Source of the DNA: Motilimonas sp. E26
GTDB taxonomy: Bacteria > Pseudomonadota > Gammaproteobacteria > Enterobacterales > CBDFNC01
Assembly (NCBI RefSeq): GCF_021278025.1
Contig: NZ_JAIBHJ010000004.1
Span: forward strand, 62,001-126,000
Direction of reading: 5' to 3'
Length of the DNA stretch: 64,000 nucleotides
Shown here in pieces: positions 1-9,943 of this stretch. The position numbers were made by a program, and so were the translations under genes. Below the pieces are notes generated by a model that saw nothing but the letters and a program-made list of their open reading frames with translations, made no database searches and was not told the origin of the DNA. Numbering within the stretch: the first letter of the stretch is position 1; every line of letters starts with the position of its first letter.

Positions 1-491
1 ATGAAGGCTGCATTTAGTAAAGTGTAATCAACGCCGAGCGCCAGTTTACACTCAGCTGGTAGGTGTTTGTAATCCGTATCTTGACGGCCTAGGCTTTGAT
101 CTAATAAGAGATCGGCATAAGGTGCTGGGCGGCAAAGGTCGTCGATAACCATCAATTTTGTGTGTGCTAGGCCACCACCTTGCTTAATCGTGTGTTGCCA
201 CTCAGAGTTGAGGTGATAGTGATCCACTATGAGCCAGCTGGGTGTTAGCGTTGTGAGGATCTCAAGAGTGGCTTGAGCATCTCCCGTTTCATCTGAGTTA
301 GATTGAGCGGTTAGGTAATACAATCGATAGCCTTGAGACTCAATTTTGTCGGGTTGAAATCCAGACATTTCTCTACAGATGAAAATGCACTCAACACCGC
401 ACTGAGCAAGGCTGTTTGCCAAAGTTAAACAACGCATTAAATGGCCAAAACCCAGTTGGCTACTGGCATCGACTCGAAACACAACTTTCAT
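1..491 (-). CDS. pseG: PseG-type UDP-sugar hydrolase (N-terminal part, runs off the window)
   Basis: This is the N-terminal 163 residues of a protein that continues past base 1. It starts MKVVFRVDASSQLGFGHLMR. The GxGHxxRC signature places a histidine at residue 17, the catalytic histidine position known for PseG, which removes UDP from UDP-2,4-diacetamido-2,4,6-trideoxy-altropyranose in pseudaminic acid synthesis. The ATG (491-489) shares one base with the TAA of the aminotransferase upstream, so the two are translationally coupled. The family call is firm. The exact sugar isomer is inferred from the neighbouring pseB and pseC. Confidence 0.85.
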   Translation of the reverse strand, partial: MKVVFRVDASSQLGFGHLMRCLTLANSLAQCGVECIFICREMSGFQPDKIESQGYRLYYLTAQSNSDETGDAQATLEILTTLTPSWLIVDHYHLNSEWQHTIKQGGGLAHTKLMVIDDLCRPAPYADLLLDQSLGRQDTDYKHLPAECKLALGVDYTLLNAAF

Positions 492-1765
492 TAACGCACC
501 TTAAAGACAGGCTCTATAACCGCCCCTTTCAATATTGTTCTAAGCGTGCCTTGTTGCCAGTGATGTTCGATAAAAGGCACTATTTCCTGGTATGCACTGA
601 TTAATCGCGTGATATCGTGGTGTTGATGAGCGTAGCTAATATTGTGCGTGCCGAGAGTGAGCATACCGCGCTGATACATTTCTTGCAAAAAGACGCTTTT
701 AATTAATTGTTCGCTATCATGGCTGAGGCTTAAAATGCTCCAGCTTGGATGCCCGACTAGCTTAAAGAGTTCACTTTTAGCAAGCAGCGACGCGAGGCCC
801 TGTTGCAGGCTTGTTCCCAACTGATTGATGTGCTCTGGCACTTGGCAACGGATCATCTTCTCGATACTGGCTTTTGCTGCAGCCAGAGATAACGCTTCAC
901 CACCGAATGTACCGGAGAAGAAAATATCTTCCATTAACATCATAATTTCTTTTTTACCAACAATCGCTGAAAGTGGGTAACCATTAGCCATGCCTTTTCC
1001 AAAGGTGGCTAGATCGGGCGTCACGCCGAACAAATGTTGCGCACCTTTTAAATCAAAACGAAAGCCAGTGATGATTTCATCGAAAATCAGTAAGCATTGA
1101 TGTTGCTCACATAGTGCCTTAACGCCCGCTAAATAACCCGGCTCAGGTTCAACTACATTCATTGGCTCCATGATCACGGCTGCAAATTCATGCTGGCTTA
1201 ATAGTGTGTTAAGTGCACTAAGATCGTTAAACGGAAAAGGATGAGTAAGGGCTTGAGTTGATTTTGGTACGCCTAAATTTCGACTGGTAGCCCCTATATA
1301 CCAATCTTGCCAGCCATGATAACCACATACGGCAATATGTTCTTTATTGGTAAAAGCACGTGCTAAGCGAATGGCGGCGGCGGTGACATCGCTGCCATTT
1401 TTACCGAATCGAACCATTTCAGCACAAGGGATCAAGTCGACGAGTAACTGAGCAACTTCGAATTCAAGTCTATGGGGCAGGGAGAAGCTAACCCCTTTAC
1501 TAATTTGTGCAATCACGGCACGGTCGACGTCGGGATCTTGATAACCTAAGCTGACACATAATAAACCGTTGATAAAATCAGTATATTGATTGTTATCGAT
1601 ATCCCATACTTGGCAGCCTTCGCCTCGCTCTAAAAATAATGGCGCTACGCCATAAGGTAAGCTCAATCGGCTTTTACTAAATGTCTGAGATGCAAGAGGG
1701 ATTAACGTCTTAGCTTGTTGATAAAAGTCACTGCTGGTTTGATATCTCGGATCTATTTGTGACAT
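491..1765 (-). CDS. Class III PLP aminotransferase of the glutamate-1-semialdehyde aminomutase type
   Basis: This 424-residue PLP enzyme has the fold-type I class III layout. A glycine-rich GKNGSD segment lies near residue 121, the cofactor-nitrogen-binding DEI at 229-231, and the Schiff-base lysine K257 in ATFGKGMANG. It resembles glutamate-1-semialdehyde 2,1-aminomutase, but its position between an spsF-like gene (13-base overlap) and pseG (1-base overlap) indicates work on a sugar or nonulosonic-acid intermediate, not haem synthesis. It is not a step of the classic Pse pathway, whose aminotransferase is PseC. It may put an amino group on the sugar chain or make an amino-acid substituent for the glycan. 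The substrate is unknown. Confidence 0.8.
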   Translation of the reverse strand: MSQIDPRYQTSSDFYQQAKTLIPLASQTFSKSRLSLPYGVAPLFLERGEGCQVWDIDNNQYTDFINGLLCVSLGYQDPDVDRAVIAQISKGVSFSLPHRLEFEVAQLLVDLIPCAEMVRFGKNGSDVTAAAIRLARAFTNKEHIAVCGYHGWQDWYIGATSRNLGVPKSTQALTHPFPFNDLSALNTLLSQHEFAAVIMEPMNVVEPEPGYLAGVKALCEQHQCLLIFDEIITGFRFDLKGAQHLFGVTPDLATFGKGMANGYPLSAIVGKKEIMMLMEDIFFSGTFGGEALSLAAAKASIEKMIRCQVPEHINQLGTSLQQGLASLLAKSELFKLVGHPSWSILSLSHDSEQLIKSVFLQEMYQRGMLTLGTHNISYAHQHHDITRLISAYQEIVPFIEHHWQQGTLRTILKGAVIEPVFKVR

Positions 1766-2493
1766 ACAGAAATCGCCTCATTGCGTTGATAGTGAGCGTT
1801 AATACCGCTTTGTTTAGGGTGTGCGTTTAACCAATCAATTATTTCTTGGTAAGTAAAATCTTTACCTTGTTCTGACATGCTTTGGTATATCTGCGACACT
1901 AACTCAAAATCATCTTGATTATCGACCGTTACTCGGAAATGGGATGTATCAGGTGAGGTGGTCAGGTTTGCTTGCACAAATGCATCCGGCGACTTCGCCA
2001 AATATAAGGTAACATGTTCACGCATTTTTTGCTCTTGAGCTTGATAATAGGCTTGTTGCAAGGCGTCAAATGTTATTACTTCTACGTCAAAGCCGTCGGC
2101 GAAAGTAGCTGGGTGGCAATTAGAGCTATAGTCTGCTTTCTGATTGATGTGTAGTGCTATTGTGTTATCAATAATTTTTGCGTCACTCAGTGGGCAATCT
2201 CCGGTCAATCTAACAATATGTGTTGCTTTGTAGTGACTGGCACAGTGATAAAATCGAGCTAAAACATCGTTCAGGCTACCTTGGAAAACTTCAACCTGAT
2301 ATTCTTGCGCAAAGGCTACCAAAGCAGAATCATCTATTTGGTCGCTAGTTGCTATTACCAGTTTATCGATTTTTTTACTTGCTCTTATACGTCGTATTTG
2401 ATGAGCTAGCATCGGTTCGCCTAAAATCTGTTTTAGTACTTTTTTAGGTAGTCGTTGCGACGACATTCTAGCTTGTAAAATGGCTAAGATCAT
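1753..2493 (-). CDS. SpsF-type cytidylyltransferase, probable CMP-nonulosonate activating enzyme
   Basis: The 246-residue protein begins MILAILQARMSSQRLPKKVL, the nucleotide-binding signature of SpsF/NeuA/KdsB-like cytidylyltransferases, and carries VRLTGDCPLSD, the metal and CTP-binding segment. In the Pse pathway PseF makes CMP-pseudaminic acid. No canonical PseF is visible in this part of the operon, so this gene could fill that role or activate an additional acidic sugar. It lies 31 bases after the aldo/keto reductase and overlaps the aminotransferase by 13 bases. The fold is clear and the substrate is inferred. Confidence 0.75.
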   Translation of the reverse strand: MILAILQARMSSQRLPKKVLKQILGEPMLAHQIRRIRASKKIDKLVIATSDQIDDSALVAFAQEYQVEVFQGSLNDVLARFYHCASHYKATHIVRLTGDCPLSDAKIIDNTIALHINQKADYSSNCHPATFADGFDVEVITFDALQQAYYQAQEQKMREHVTLYLAKSPDAFVQANLTTSPDTSHFRVTVDNQDDFELVSQIYQSMSEQGKDFTYQEIIDWLNAHPKQSGINAHYQRNEAISVCHK

Positions 2494-2524
2494 ATCGAGT
2501 GCATCTCGCTGTAGTCGGTTTCAT

Positions 2525-3400
2525 TCACGCTCTTTGTTTATTTGTCGGCCAGTTGGACGGAATAATGAGTTTAATATCTGTGTTGGCTAATTCTGCAAAG
2601 TTGATTACTTCTTGTCCCTGACTTTTTTTATAAGCCATGACAATCTCACTTAATTGCGCCACTGATTGACAACCAAGCACAAATCGTTCCACAAGAGGCT
2701 GAGAGTGACAAAAACTGAGCGCTAACTGCAACAGAGTAAGCTGATGTTGCTTGGCGAGTTTTTGGTAGGCTAGACGTTGAGCTTGCCAAGGTGAAAAATA
2801 GCTTGGCCATTGTGATTGACAGAGTAAGCCCTGCAGGAGTATCGAACGTGCGTGGATCCTTACCCCCTGCTCATTGAGTTGCTTGAGCATGCCTGACGAC
2901 GCAAACCGCTGATCAAATACATTCAATGGTAATTGTACTAAATCAATTTTGTATCGTTCGGTAATGGTTTTAGTTTGTATGGGGTCGTAAACTGAAACCC
3001 CCCAATGAGATATTTTGCCTTCGGCTTTTAATGCTGCAAGCGTACTGGCAATAACAGAGCCTTCTTTACTCAATAATACTTCAGGGCGATGAAGCATTAA
3101 GCCGCTAACTTGGCTTTGGTTTAGAAGGGATAAACTGTTGTTGAAGCTTTTAACTAGTTCTGTCTTTGTTGTGACATGGCCTAGTTTAGTGACAATATTG
3201 AACTCACTATTAAACGGCTTTAAAAGTGAGCCTAATACCTGTTCACTATTTCCATACATGGCCGCTGTATCTAAAGTATCGATGCCTACTTGTGTAGCAT
3301 AACAAAGTATTCGCCTCGCTTCTTCTAGAGGGACTTGTCCCGATGAATTTGTGACACCATAATCTAAGCCAAATTGAACACAGCCAAGTGCTAGCTTCAT
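2525..3400 (-). CDS. Aldo/keto reductase in the glycan operon
   Basis: The 291-residue protein is a single-domain TIM-barrel aldo/keto reductase. Catalytic residues appear as D44 and Y49 in DTLDTAAMYG, K72 in TKLGH, and a histidine in LMLHRPE. It would reduce or oxidise a carbonyl with NADPH in the cytoplasm. Its start overlaps the pseC stop by 4 bases, so it is co-translated with the sugar genes. The textbook CMP-pseudaminic acid pathway contains no aldo/keto reductase, so it probably tailors the sugar or a substituent. SpsF, aldo/keto reductase and class III aminotransferase are a grouping I recall from other glycan clusters. Confidence 0.8.
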   Translation of the reverse strand: MKLALGCVQFGLDYGVTNSSGQVPLEEARRILCYATQVGIDTLDTAAMYGNSEQVLGSLLKPFNSEFNIVTKLGHVTTKTELVKSFNNSLSLLNQSQVSGLMLHRPEVLLSKEGSVIASTLAALKAEGKISHWGVSVYDPIQTKTITERYKIDLVQLPLNVFDQRFASSGMLKQLNEQGVRIHARSILLQGLLCQSQWPSYFSPWQAQRLAYQKLAKQHQLTLLQLALSFCHSQPLVERFVLGCQSVAQLSEIVMAYKKSQGQEVINFAELANTDIKLIIPSNWPTNKQRA

Positions 3401-4556
3401 AAACAGGCCAGAAGTTGCTCGATAACAAAATCCTGTTCCACCTTTGTCAGGCTCGGATGCAATGGAAGTGAAATGGCTTCTTTATAGTATTGCTCAGATA
3501 CTGGGTAATCTCCTTCATTAAAGCCAAGGTGCTGATAATAAGGCTGCAAATGTACAGGAATATAATGTAGATTCACGCCGATGTTATTTTTACGTAACGC
3601 GTTAAAGACGCGGCGTTTAGCATTTAAGTCTAACCCCCTTAATCGCACCACATATAAATGATATGCACTGTATCCATCTAGGTTTTGTTTTAATGGTGTA
3701 ATTTGAGTGTTTGCGAATGCTTTATTATATCTTTTTGCTAATTGATGCCGTTGTTCAACCCACGAGTCTATGTCAGCAAGTTGGCGTAAACCTAAGGCGG
3801 CATGGATATCTGTCATGCGGTAGTTAAAACCAAGCTCGATTTGTTGATAATACCAATCACCGTGACTTTCACTTTGCATCTCATTGGGATCTCGTGTGAT
3901 ACCATGGCTACGTAATAGATGCATTTTTTTGGCTACATTAGCTTGATTGGTCAGTGCCATGCCTCCTTCACCACTAGTGATGATTTTGACCGGATGAAAG
4001 CTAAACACACAAATATCACTGTACTCACAGCTGCCTATTTTGTTATCGAGATAATTGCCACCTATGGCATGAGAAGCATCCTCGATAATTTTAAAACCGT
4101 ATTTTTTTGATAATGCTGAGATAGCCTTCATATCACAGCTTTGCCCTGCGAAATGAACGGGGATAACCACCTTAGGTAATTGGTTGTTAGTGGCTGCAGA
4201 TTCAAGTTTAGCGGTTAGGGCATCAATGCTTAAATTGCCTGTGGTGAGCTCAATATCGATAAAATCAACTTTGGCACCACAATATAATGCGCTATTACTG
4301 GATGCTACGAAGGTATTGACACTAGTCCAAACTATATCACCTGCACCGACATCGAGTGCTAAACAGGCAAGGTGCAAAGCCGAAGTTGCGCTATTACATG
4401 CAACCGCGTATTGCGCGTTGCAATATTGCGTAACAGCCCGTTCAAAAGCAGGGACTTGTGGACCTTGCGTTAAATATTCTGATTGCAGTACATCAACAAC
4501 GGCATTGATGTCAGCTTGTGAAATGGTTTGTTTACCGTAAGGGATATAGTCAGACA

Positions 4557-4557
<1 letters not shown>
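3397..4557 (-). CDS. pseC: UDP-4-amino-4,6-dideoxy-sugar aminotransferase PseC
   Basis: The 386-residue protein belongs to the DegT/DnrJ/EryC1 sugar aminotransferase family. The PLP lysine is K191 in FSFHPVKIITSGEGG, preceded by the EDASHA cofactor segment. PseC moves an amino group from glutamate to the 4-keto sugar made by PseB, the second step of pseudaminic acid synthesis. Its ATG shares one base with the pseB stop and its end overlaps the aldo/keto reductase start by 4 bases. The pseB-pseC pair is the most diagnostic feature of this operon. Confidence 0.93.
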
Positions 4558-5564
<1,007 letters not shown>

Positions 5565-5613
5565 TTAGAGGGTGCCTATACACACCAGTAGAACAACTCA
5601 ATTTGTCTTATTT

Positions 5614-5629
5614 TGCATTATTTATACCA
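5614..5629 (-). promoter_or_regulatory. Weak candidate sigma-54 promoter before pseB
   Basis: On the minus strand the sequence reads TGGTAT-AAATA-ATGCA, with the GG and GC dinucleotides ten bases apart as required for -24/-12 elements. Four of six and four of five consensus positions match. It sits about 70 bases before the pseB start, which would leave a leader of roughly 55 bases. The match is imperfect and this AT-rich region could give it by chance. Confidence 0.3.
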
Positions 5630-5739
5630 ACAGTGTCAGTATAGGTACTCAGTTTATTGATGATAAAGGGTTCGTTCGACCAATTAAGCGTCAACTATCT
5701 AATCAACGTCAAATTTGTGACTAATGTTCGGTTCTGAAC

Positions 5740-5767
5740 TTGTAGTCTGATTCAGATCCTCTAGAAT
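5740..5767 (+). promoter_or_regulatory. Candidate sigma-70 promoter of flrA
   Basis: TTGTAG at 5740-5745 and TAGAAT at 5762-5767 are separated by 16 bases, with the flrA ATG at 5830. The top flagellar regulator is usually transcribed by the housekeeping sigma factor, which fits. The -35 element is weak. The rest of the 5547-5829 intergenic region holds no open frame that I believe. Confidence 0.35.
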
Positions 5768-5779
5768 GGAGGCGTCAAT

Positions 5780-5810
5780 AAACCGCCTTTAGTCAATTTT
5801 CCAGCGGTTT
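5780..5810 (+). other. Inverted repeat in the flrA leader
   Basis: AAACCGC (5780-5786) pairs perfectly with GCGGTTT (5804-5810) around a 17-base loop. It lies between the proposed promoter and the flrA ribosome binding site (GAGGA at 5819-5823). It could be an operator half-site pair or a leader RNA hairpin. No T-run follows, so it is not a standard terminator. Confidence 0.4.
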
Positions 5811-5829
5811 GAGTTTATGAGGATCACCA

Positions 5830-7305
5830 ATGGCCGCACCTTTATCCGTGTTAATCATCGACAGTAACGAAGAGAACCAACGGTTACTGCAAACGATTTT
5901 ATCCTTTATTGGTGAGGAGTCTGAGCATTTAGCCGACTTGGATCAAGTTGAAATCATTACTCGCTATAAAGGCGTCCTTTTGGGGGAGATACCGCCCTCA
6001 AAAGCCCTTGAGATTGTTCAGCAGCATCCACAGTTGCCCTTTGTTGGGGTGTGTGAAAGCCTTGATTTAGATGCAGCAAATTATTTAGGTCGGTTAAGTC
6101 AGCCATTTAGTTATGATCAATTGACGCGCTTACTGCATCAGTGCCAATCTTATTTGACTCAAATCGGTGAGCTTAAAGATCAAAGCCAAAACTCCTATCT
6201 GTTAAAAATGCTGGTGGGTAAGGGCGATGCCATTCAAGAGGTGCGTCATTTAATTGAGCAGGTAGCGGGCACTGCAGCCAGTGTGTTGATTTTAGGTGAG
6301 TCAGGTACTGGTAAAGAGGTGGTTGCTCGCGCGGTCCATGAAATGTCAGATCGTAAAAATGGCCCTTTTGTACCAGTTAACTGTGGCGCTATCCCGCCAG
6401 ACCTGTTGGAAAGTGAGTTGTTTGGCCATGAAAAAGGCGCATTTACTGGCGCCTTTGCGGCGCGTAAGGGACGTTTTGAATTAGCTGAAGGCGGCACCTT
6501 ATTTCTAGATGAAATTGGCGACATGCCAATGCCGATGCAAGTGAAGCTGCTGCGAGTATTACAAGAGCGAACCTTTGAGCGTGTTGGCGGCGCTAAATCC
6601 CTACAGGCTAATGTGCGTGTTATTGCGGCGACACACCAAGGTCTTGAAGACATGATAGCCCAAGGGCGATTTCGTGAAGATTTATTCTATCGCTTAAATG
6701 TGTTCCCGATTGAAACGCCTGCTTTACGTGAACGTGAAGACGATGTGCCGTTATTATTACAAGAGTTATTGGCCCGTCATGAAACCATGCACAACGCCAC
6801 ACTGCGCTTTACGCAACGTGCTATAGAATCATTAATGTTGCACTCTTGGCCGGGTAATGTGCGAGAGCTGTCAAATCTGGTTGAGCGTTTATTGATACTG
6901 CATCCAAACAAGATTGTTGATGTGGCAGAGTTACCCGCAAAATATCGCCATCTGGAAACCGAAGATGCAACCATGGCGCTGCCGAGTGCATTTGCTGAAC
7001 GTGAAGCCTTGTTGAGCATCTTCAATGATGATTACGGTAAAGACGAGCAAGCGAAAACGACACCTGAGTCAGCTGAAGATGAGTTTGATTTACTAAGTGA
7101 AGGGTTTCAAACGAGTACAGCAGCGGCGCTACCCGAAGAAGGCGTGAATTTAAAAGATATGTTGGCCGAGTTTGAAGTGGATATGATCCGCCAAGCGCTT
7201 GACCAACAGGGGGGCGTGGTTGCTCGCGCCGCAGAGCAATTAGGGATGCGGCGCACCACCTTAGTTGAAAAAATGAAGAAATATGGACTTTCTTCAAAAG
7301 AGTAA
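5830..7305 (+). CDS. flrA: Flagellar master regulator FlrA (sigma-54 activator)
   Basis: The 491-residue protein has a receiver-like N-terminus (about 1-115), a sigma-54 AAA+ domain and a Fis-type helix-turn-helix at the C-terminus (HTH segment AARAAEQLGMRRTTLVEKM region). Walker A GESGTGKE is at 156-163 and the sigma-54 contact loop GAFTGA at 203-208. The receiver part shows no clear phospho-acceptor aspartate, as in other FlrA/FleQ proteins, which respond to cyclic di-GMP and FlhG. It sits at the top of the flagellar hierarchy and is expected to activate the flrBC promoter immediately downstream. The start follows a GAGGA site with good spacing. Confidence 0.95.
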   Translation: MAAPLSVLIIDSNEENQRLLQTILSFIGEESEHLADLDQVEIITRYKGVLLGEIPPSKALEIVQQHPQLPFVGVCESLDLDAANYLGRLSQPFSYDQLTRLLHQCQSYLTQIGELKDQSQNSYLLKMLVGKGDAIQEVRHLIEQVAGTAASVLILGESGTGKEVVARAVHEMSDRKNGPFVPVNCGAIPPDLLESELFGHEKGAFTGAFAARKGRFELAEGGTLFLDEIGDMPMPMQVKLLRVLQERTFERVGGAKSLQANVRVIAATHQGLEDMIAQGRFREDLFYRLNVFPIETPALREREDDVPLLLQELLARHETMHNATLRFTQRAIESLMLHSWPGNVRELSNLVERLLILHPNKIVDVAELPAKYRHLETEDATMALPSAFAEREALLSIFNDDYGKDEQAKTTPESAEDEFDLLSEGFQTSTAAALPEEGVNLKDMLAEFEVDMIRQALDQQGGVVARAAEQLGMRRTTLVEKMKKYGLSSKE

Positions 7306-7361
7306 TTTCTGTTTTATTACTTTTTTTCTCTATCTAACTAAAATATAACAGTTTAAAACTC

Positions 7362-7377
7362 TGGCACGAAACTAGCA
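7362..7377 (+). promoter_or_regulatory. Sigma-54 promoter of flrBC
   Basis: The element reads TGGCAC-GAAAC-TAGCA. It matches the -24 consensus perfectly and the -12 box at four of five positions, with exact spacing. It lies 40 bases before the flrB start in the 105-base flrA-flrB gap. This is the expected class II promoter for FlrA to activate. Confidence 0.8.
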
Positions 7378-7416
7378 TTAACTAGCTATAAGTTTATAAG
7401 CGCCAGGGTTTTGACT

Positions 7417-8487
7417 GTGATAGAAACGACATTAGCGAAAGAAGAATTTGCCGGTGAGCTTGCCATGTTAAGGGCACAACATTGCTCCTTGGCTAACGTG
7501 TTCGATTTACTGCCCTCTGGCGTGATCTTGCTCGACAACAACGGTCTGGTGACTCAAGCTAACCCTGTTGCCATTGAGCTGTTAGGCGACCCTTTGGTTG
7601 GTGAGTTTTGGTTTAATATCATTCGTCGTGCTTTTGCGCCGCAAGCCGATGACGGCCATGAAGTATCTTTGGTCAATGGTCGCAAAATTCAATTGTCTAT
7701 TTCCCCTCTTGAAGGCTTTTCAGGGCAACTGATCTCCTTAACCGATCTAACTCAAACCCGTGAACTGCAAGATAAAATGGCGCAGATGAAGCGCTTATCT
7801 GCCCTTGGTAATATGGTGGCCTCGTTAGCGCACCAAATCCGTACCCCGTTATCTGCGGCCATGTTGTATGCTGCTAACTTAGGCAGTGCCAGCTTGCCTG
7901 AAACGTCTCGTGTCAATTTTCAGAAAAAGCTCATGAGCCGCCTGCAAGACTTAGAAACCCAAGTGACAGATATGTTGTTATTTGCCCGCAGCGGTGAAAA
8001 GCAAGTTGTCGCAGACATTTCAATTCAAAGTTTATTACAAGAAGTGAAGCAAGGCTGTGATGCGATGATGGAGCGAGCCAATGCTAGCTTAAGCATTGCG
8101 TTACCTGACCCAGATCTTTATCTACTCGCCAATAAAAATGCCTTGGCTAGCGCTATCGGCAACTTGATCCATAATGCGTTGCAAGCCTGTGGCAGCGGCG
8201 CAAAAATTCATTTGCGTGCCAGTTGTAATGCTGACTCACAAGTGGAAATTAGCGTGTTAGATAATGGTCCTGGTATCGCGCCAGAGCAACTCCCCGAAAT
8301 TGTTCAGCCCTTCTATACCACTAAACCGCAGGGCACGGGGTTAGGGTTAGCCGTGGTGCAATCGGTAGCAAAAGCCCATGAAGGTGAAATGAAAGTGACG
8401 TCAGTGGTGGGGCAGGGCAGTTGCTTTACTTTATGTTTACCCTTACATGCAATCGCCAGTGTGCCAGCGCAAGTAGTAGGAGGATAA
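7417..8487 (+). CDS. flrB: Flagellar sensor histidine kinase FlrB
   Basis: This cytoplasmic histidine kinase has an N-terminal PAS-like domain (about residues 25-110), the dimerisation and phosphotransfer helix with LAHQIRTPLSAA (H139 from this start), and an HATPase domain with the N, G1 and G2 boxes (NLIHNALQA, DNGPGIA, GTGLGLAV). No membrane segment is visible. FlrB phosphorylates FlrC to turn on basal body and hook genes. I prefer the GTG at 7417 because AGGG at 7405-7408 is 8 bases before it. A TTG at 7411 in the same frame is the alternative and would add two residues. Confidence 0.93.
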   Translation: MIETTLAKEEFAGELAMLRAQHCSLANVFDLLPSGVILLDNNGLVTQANPVAIELLGDPLVGEFWFNIIRRAFAPQADDGHEVSLVNGRKIQLSISPLEGFSGQLISLTDLTQTRELQDKMAQMKRLSALGNMVASLAHQIRTPLSAAMLYAANLGSASLPETSRVNFQKKLMSRLQDLETQVTDMLLFARSGEKQVVADISIQSLLQEVKQGCDAMMERANASLSIALPDPDLYLLANKNALASAIGNLIHNALQACGSGAKIHLRASCNADSQVEISVLDNGPGIAPEQLPEIVQPFYTTKPQGTGLGLAVVQSVAKAHEGEMKVTSVVGQGSCFTLCLPLHAIASVPAQVVGG

Positions 8488-8491
8488 CCTT

Positions 8492-9886
8492 ATGTCTACA
8501 GCACAAATTTTAGTGGTTGAAGATGATGCAGGCTTACGTGAAGCGTTAGTCGATACCTTATTGTTAGCCAGTTACGAATGTACCGAAGCCGATAGTGGTG
8601 AGGCGGCATTAGTGCAGCTAAGCCGTCGTAAATTTGACTTGGTCATTAGTGATATACAAATGGGTGGCATGTCGGGTTTAACCTTATTGCAAAATATTAA
8701 AGCCAAGTATGCCGAGGTTCCGGTGTTATTGATGACGGCCTACGCCACCATTGATGATGCCGTTAAAGCTATGCGCGAAGGCGCGATTGATTATTTGGCT
8801 AAGCCTTTTGCGCCAGAGGTGTTACTTAATCAGGTGAGCCGTTATGCACCAGCACAAAAATGTGAAAAGTGCACGCCCGTGTATGGCGACCCGAGTACCG
8901 AAGCGCTATTAAAGCTTGCCGCTAAGGTCGCCAAAAGTGATGCGTCGGTGATGGTGACGGGCCCAAGTGGCGCAGGTAAGGAGATCATGGCTCGCTATAT
9001 TCATGATATGTCACCACGCGCTGATCAGCCTTTTGTGGCGATAAACTGCGCAGCAATCCCAGAAAATATGCTGGAAGCGACCCTGTTTGGTTACGAAAAA
9101 GGGGCATTTACTGGCGCAGTGCAAGCATGTCCTGGTAAGTTTGAGCAAGCGCAAGGTGGGACCATTTTACTCGATGAAATCACCGAGATGGCGCAAAGTC
9201 TACAGTCTAAGTTGCTGCGTGTACTGCAAGAAAAAGAGGTTGAGCGTTTAGGTGGTCGTAAGACAGTGAAACTAGACGTTCGGGTTTTAGCCACCAGTAA
9301 CCGAGATTTAAAGCAAGCGGTTAAAGATGGCTTATTCCGTGAAGATCTTTACTATCGATTGAACGTGTTCCCATTACAATGGCTACCTTTATGCCAGCGT
9401 CCAGGTGATATTATTCCTTTAGCGGAGCATTTGTTACAGCGCCATGCTAGTTCTGAGCTAGCACCAAAAATTTTAGACGCGGCTGTGCATCGCCTTACTC
9501 ATTACCCTTGGCCAGGTAACGTTCGTGAATTGGAAAATGTGGTGCAACGCGCCTTAATATTATCTGGTGGCGCTGACATAGACCTTGACCATTTAATATT
9601 AGAGGATGAGTTAAACGCGGCTGGTCAAACGAGTGCTCATAGCCAGCAGCAAGGTTCATTTAACTCAACAGCATTTATTGCACAAAATAATAGCGATACT
9701 GGCTCTACGGCCATCGTCGAGGAAAAACTGGGCGATGAGCTAAAACAGCAAGAACATCTTATTATTCTTGATGCCTTAAAAGCCTGTGATGGGAAACGTA
9801 AAGATGTTGCTGAAAAGCTTGGAATTAGCCCGCGAACACTGCGTTACAAATTGGCTAGAATGAAAGAAATGGGCATGGCGATATAA
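8492..9886 (+). CDS. flrC: Flagellar response regulator FlrC (sigma-54 activator)
   Basis: The 464-residue NtrC-family regulator has a full receiver domain with acidic pair E10-D11-D12 and phospho-acceptor D54, then a sigma-54 AAA+ domain (Walker A GPSGAGKE, GAFTGA loop) and a Fis-type helix-turn-helix at the C-terminus. It is phosphorylated by FlrB, whose gene ends 4 bases earlier. FlrC activates the class III flagellar promoters, and the sigma-54 element before fliE, 58 bases after the flrC stop, is an expected target. A terminator closes the flrBC unit. Confidence 0.95.
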   Translation: MSTAQILVVEDDAGLREALVDTLLLASYECTEADSGEAALVQLSRRKFDLVISDIQMGGMSGLTLLQNIKAKYAEVPVLLMTAYATIDDAVKAMREGAIDYLAKPFAPEVLLNQVSRYAPAQKCEKCTPVYGDPSTEALLKLAAKVAKSDASVMVTGPSGAGKEIMARYIHDMSPRADQPFVAINCAAIPENMLEATLFGYEKGAFTGAVQACPGKFEQAQGGTILLDEITEMAQSLQSKLLRVLQEKEVERLGGRKTVKLDVRVLATSNRDLKQAVKDGLFREDLYYRLNVFPLQWLPLCQRPGDIIPLAEHLLQRHASSELAPKILDAAVHRLTHYPWPGNVRELENVVQRALILSGGADIDLDHLILEDELNAAGQTSAHSQQQGSFNSTAFIAQNNSDTGSTAIVEEKLGDELKQQEHLIILDALKACDGKRKDVAEKLGISPRTLRYKLARMKEMGMAI

Positions 9887-9912
9887 ATAATAACTAGCTG
9901 ATTTAAAATAAC

Positions 9913-9939
9913 AAAAAAGACGGTTAAACCGTCTTTTTT
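9913..9939 (+). terminator. Rho-independent terminator after flrC
   Basis: GACGGT (9919-9924) pairs with ACCGTC (9928-9933) around TAA. Six A residues before it and six T residues after it extend the stem and make it work on either strand. It ends the flrBC transcript just before the fliE promoter. Confidence 0.9.
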
Positions 9940-9943
9940 ATTT

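Noticed and set aside
491-1765. hemL (glutamate-1-semialdehyde aminomutase of haem synthesis)
   Set aside because: The resemblance is at family level, while the operon context with overlapping sugar genes points to glycan synthesis.
4184-4540. A 118-residue open frame on the plus strand inside pseC
   Set aside because: It is fully antisense to a gene with clear catalytic motifs and has low-complexity composition.
6246-6653. A 135-residue minus-strand frame inside flrA
   Set aside because: It runs antisense to the AAA+ domain; similar shadows appear over other sigma-54 activators (for example 9091-9294).
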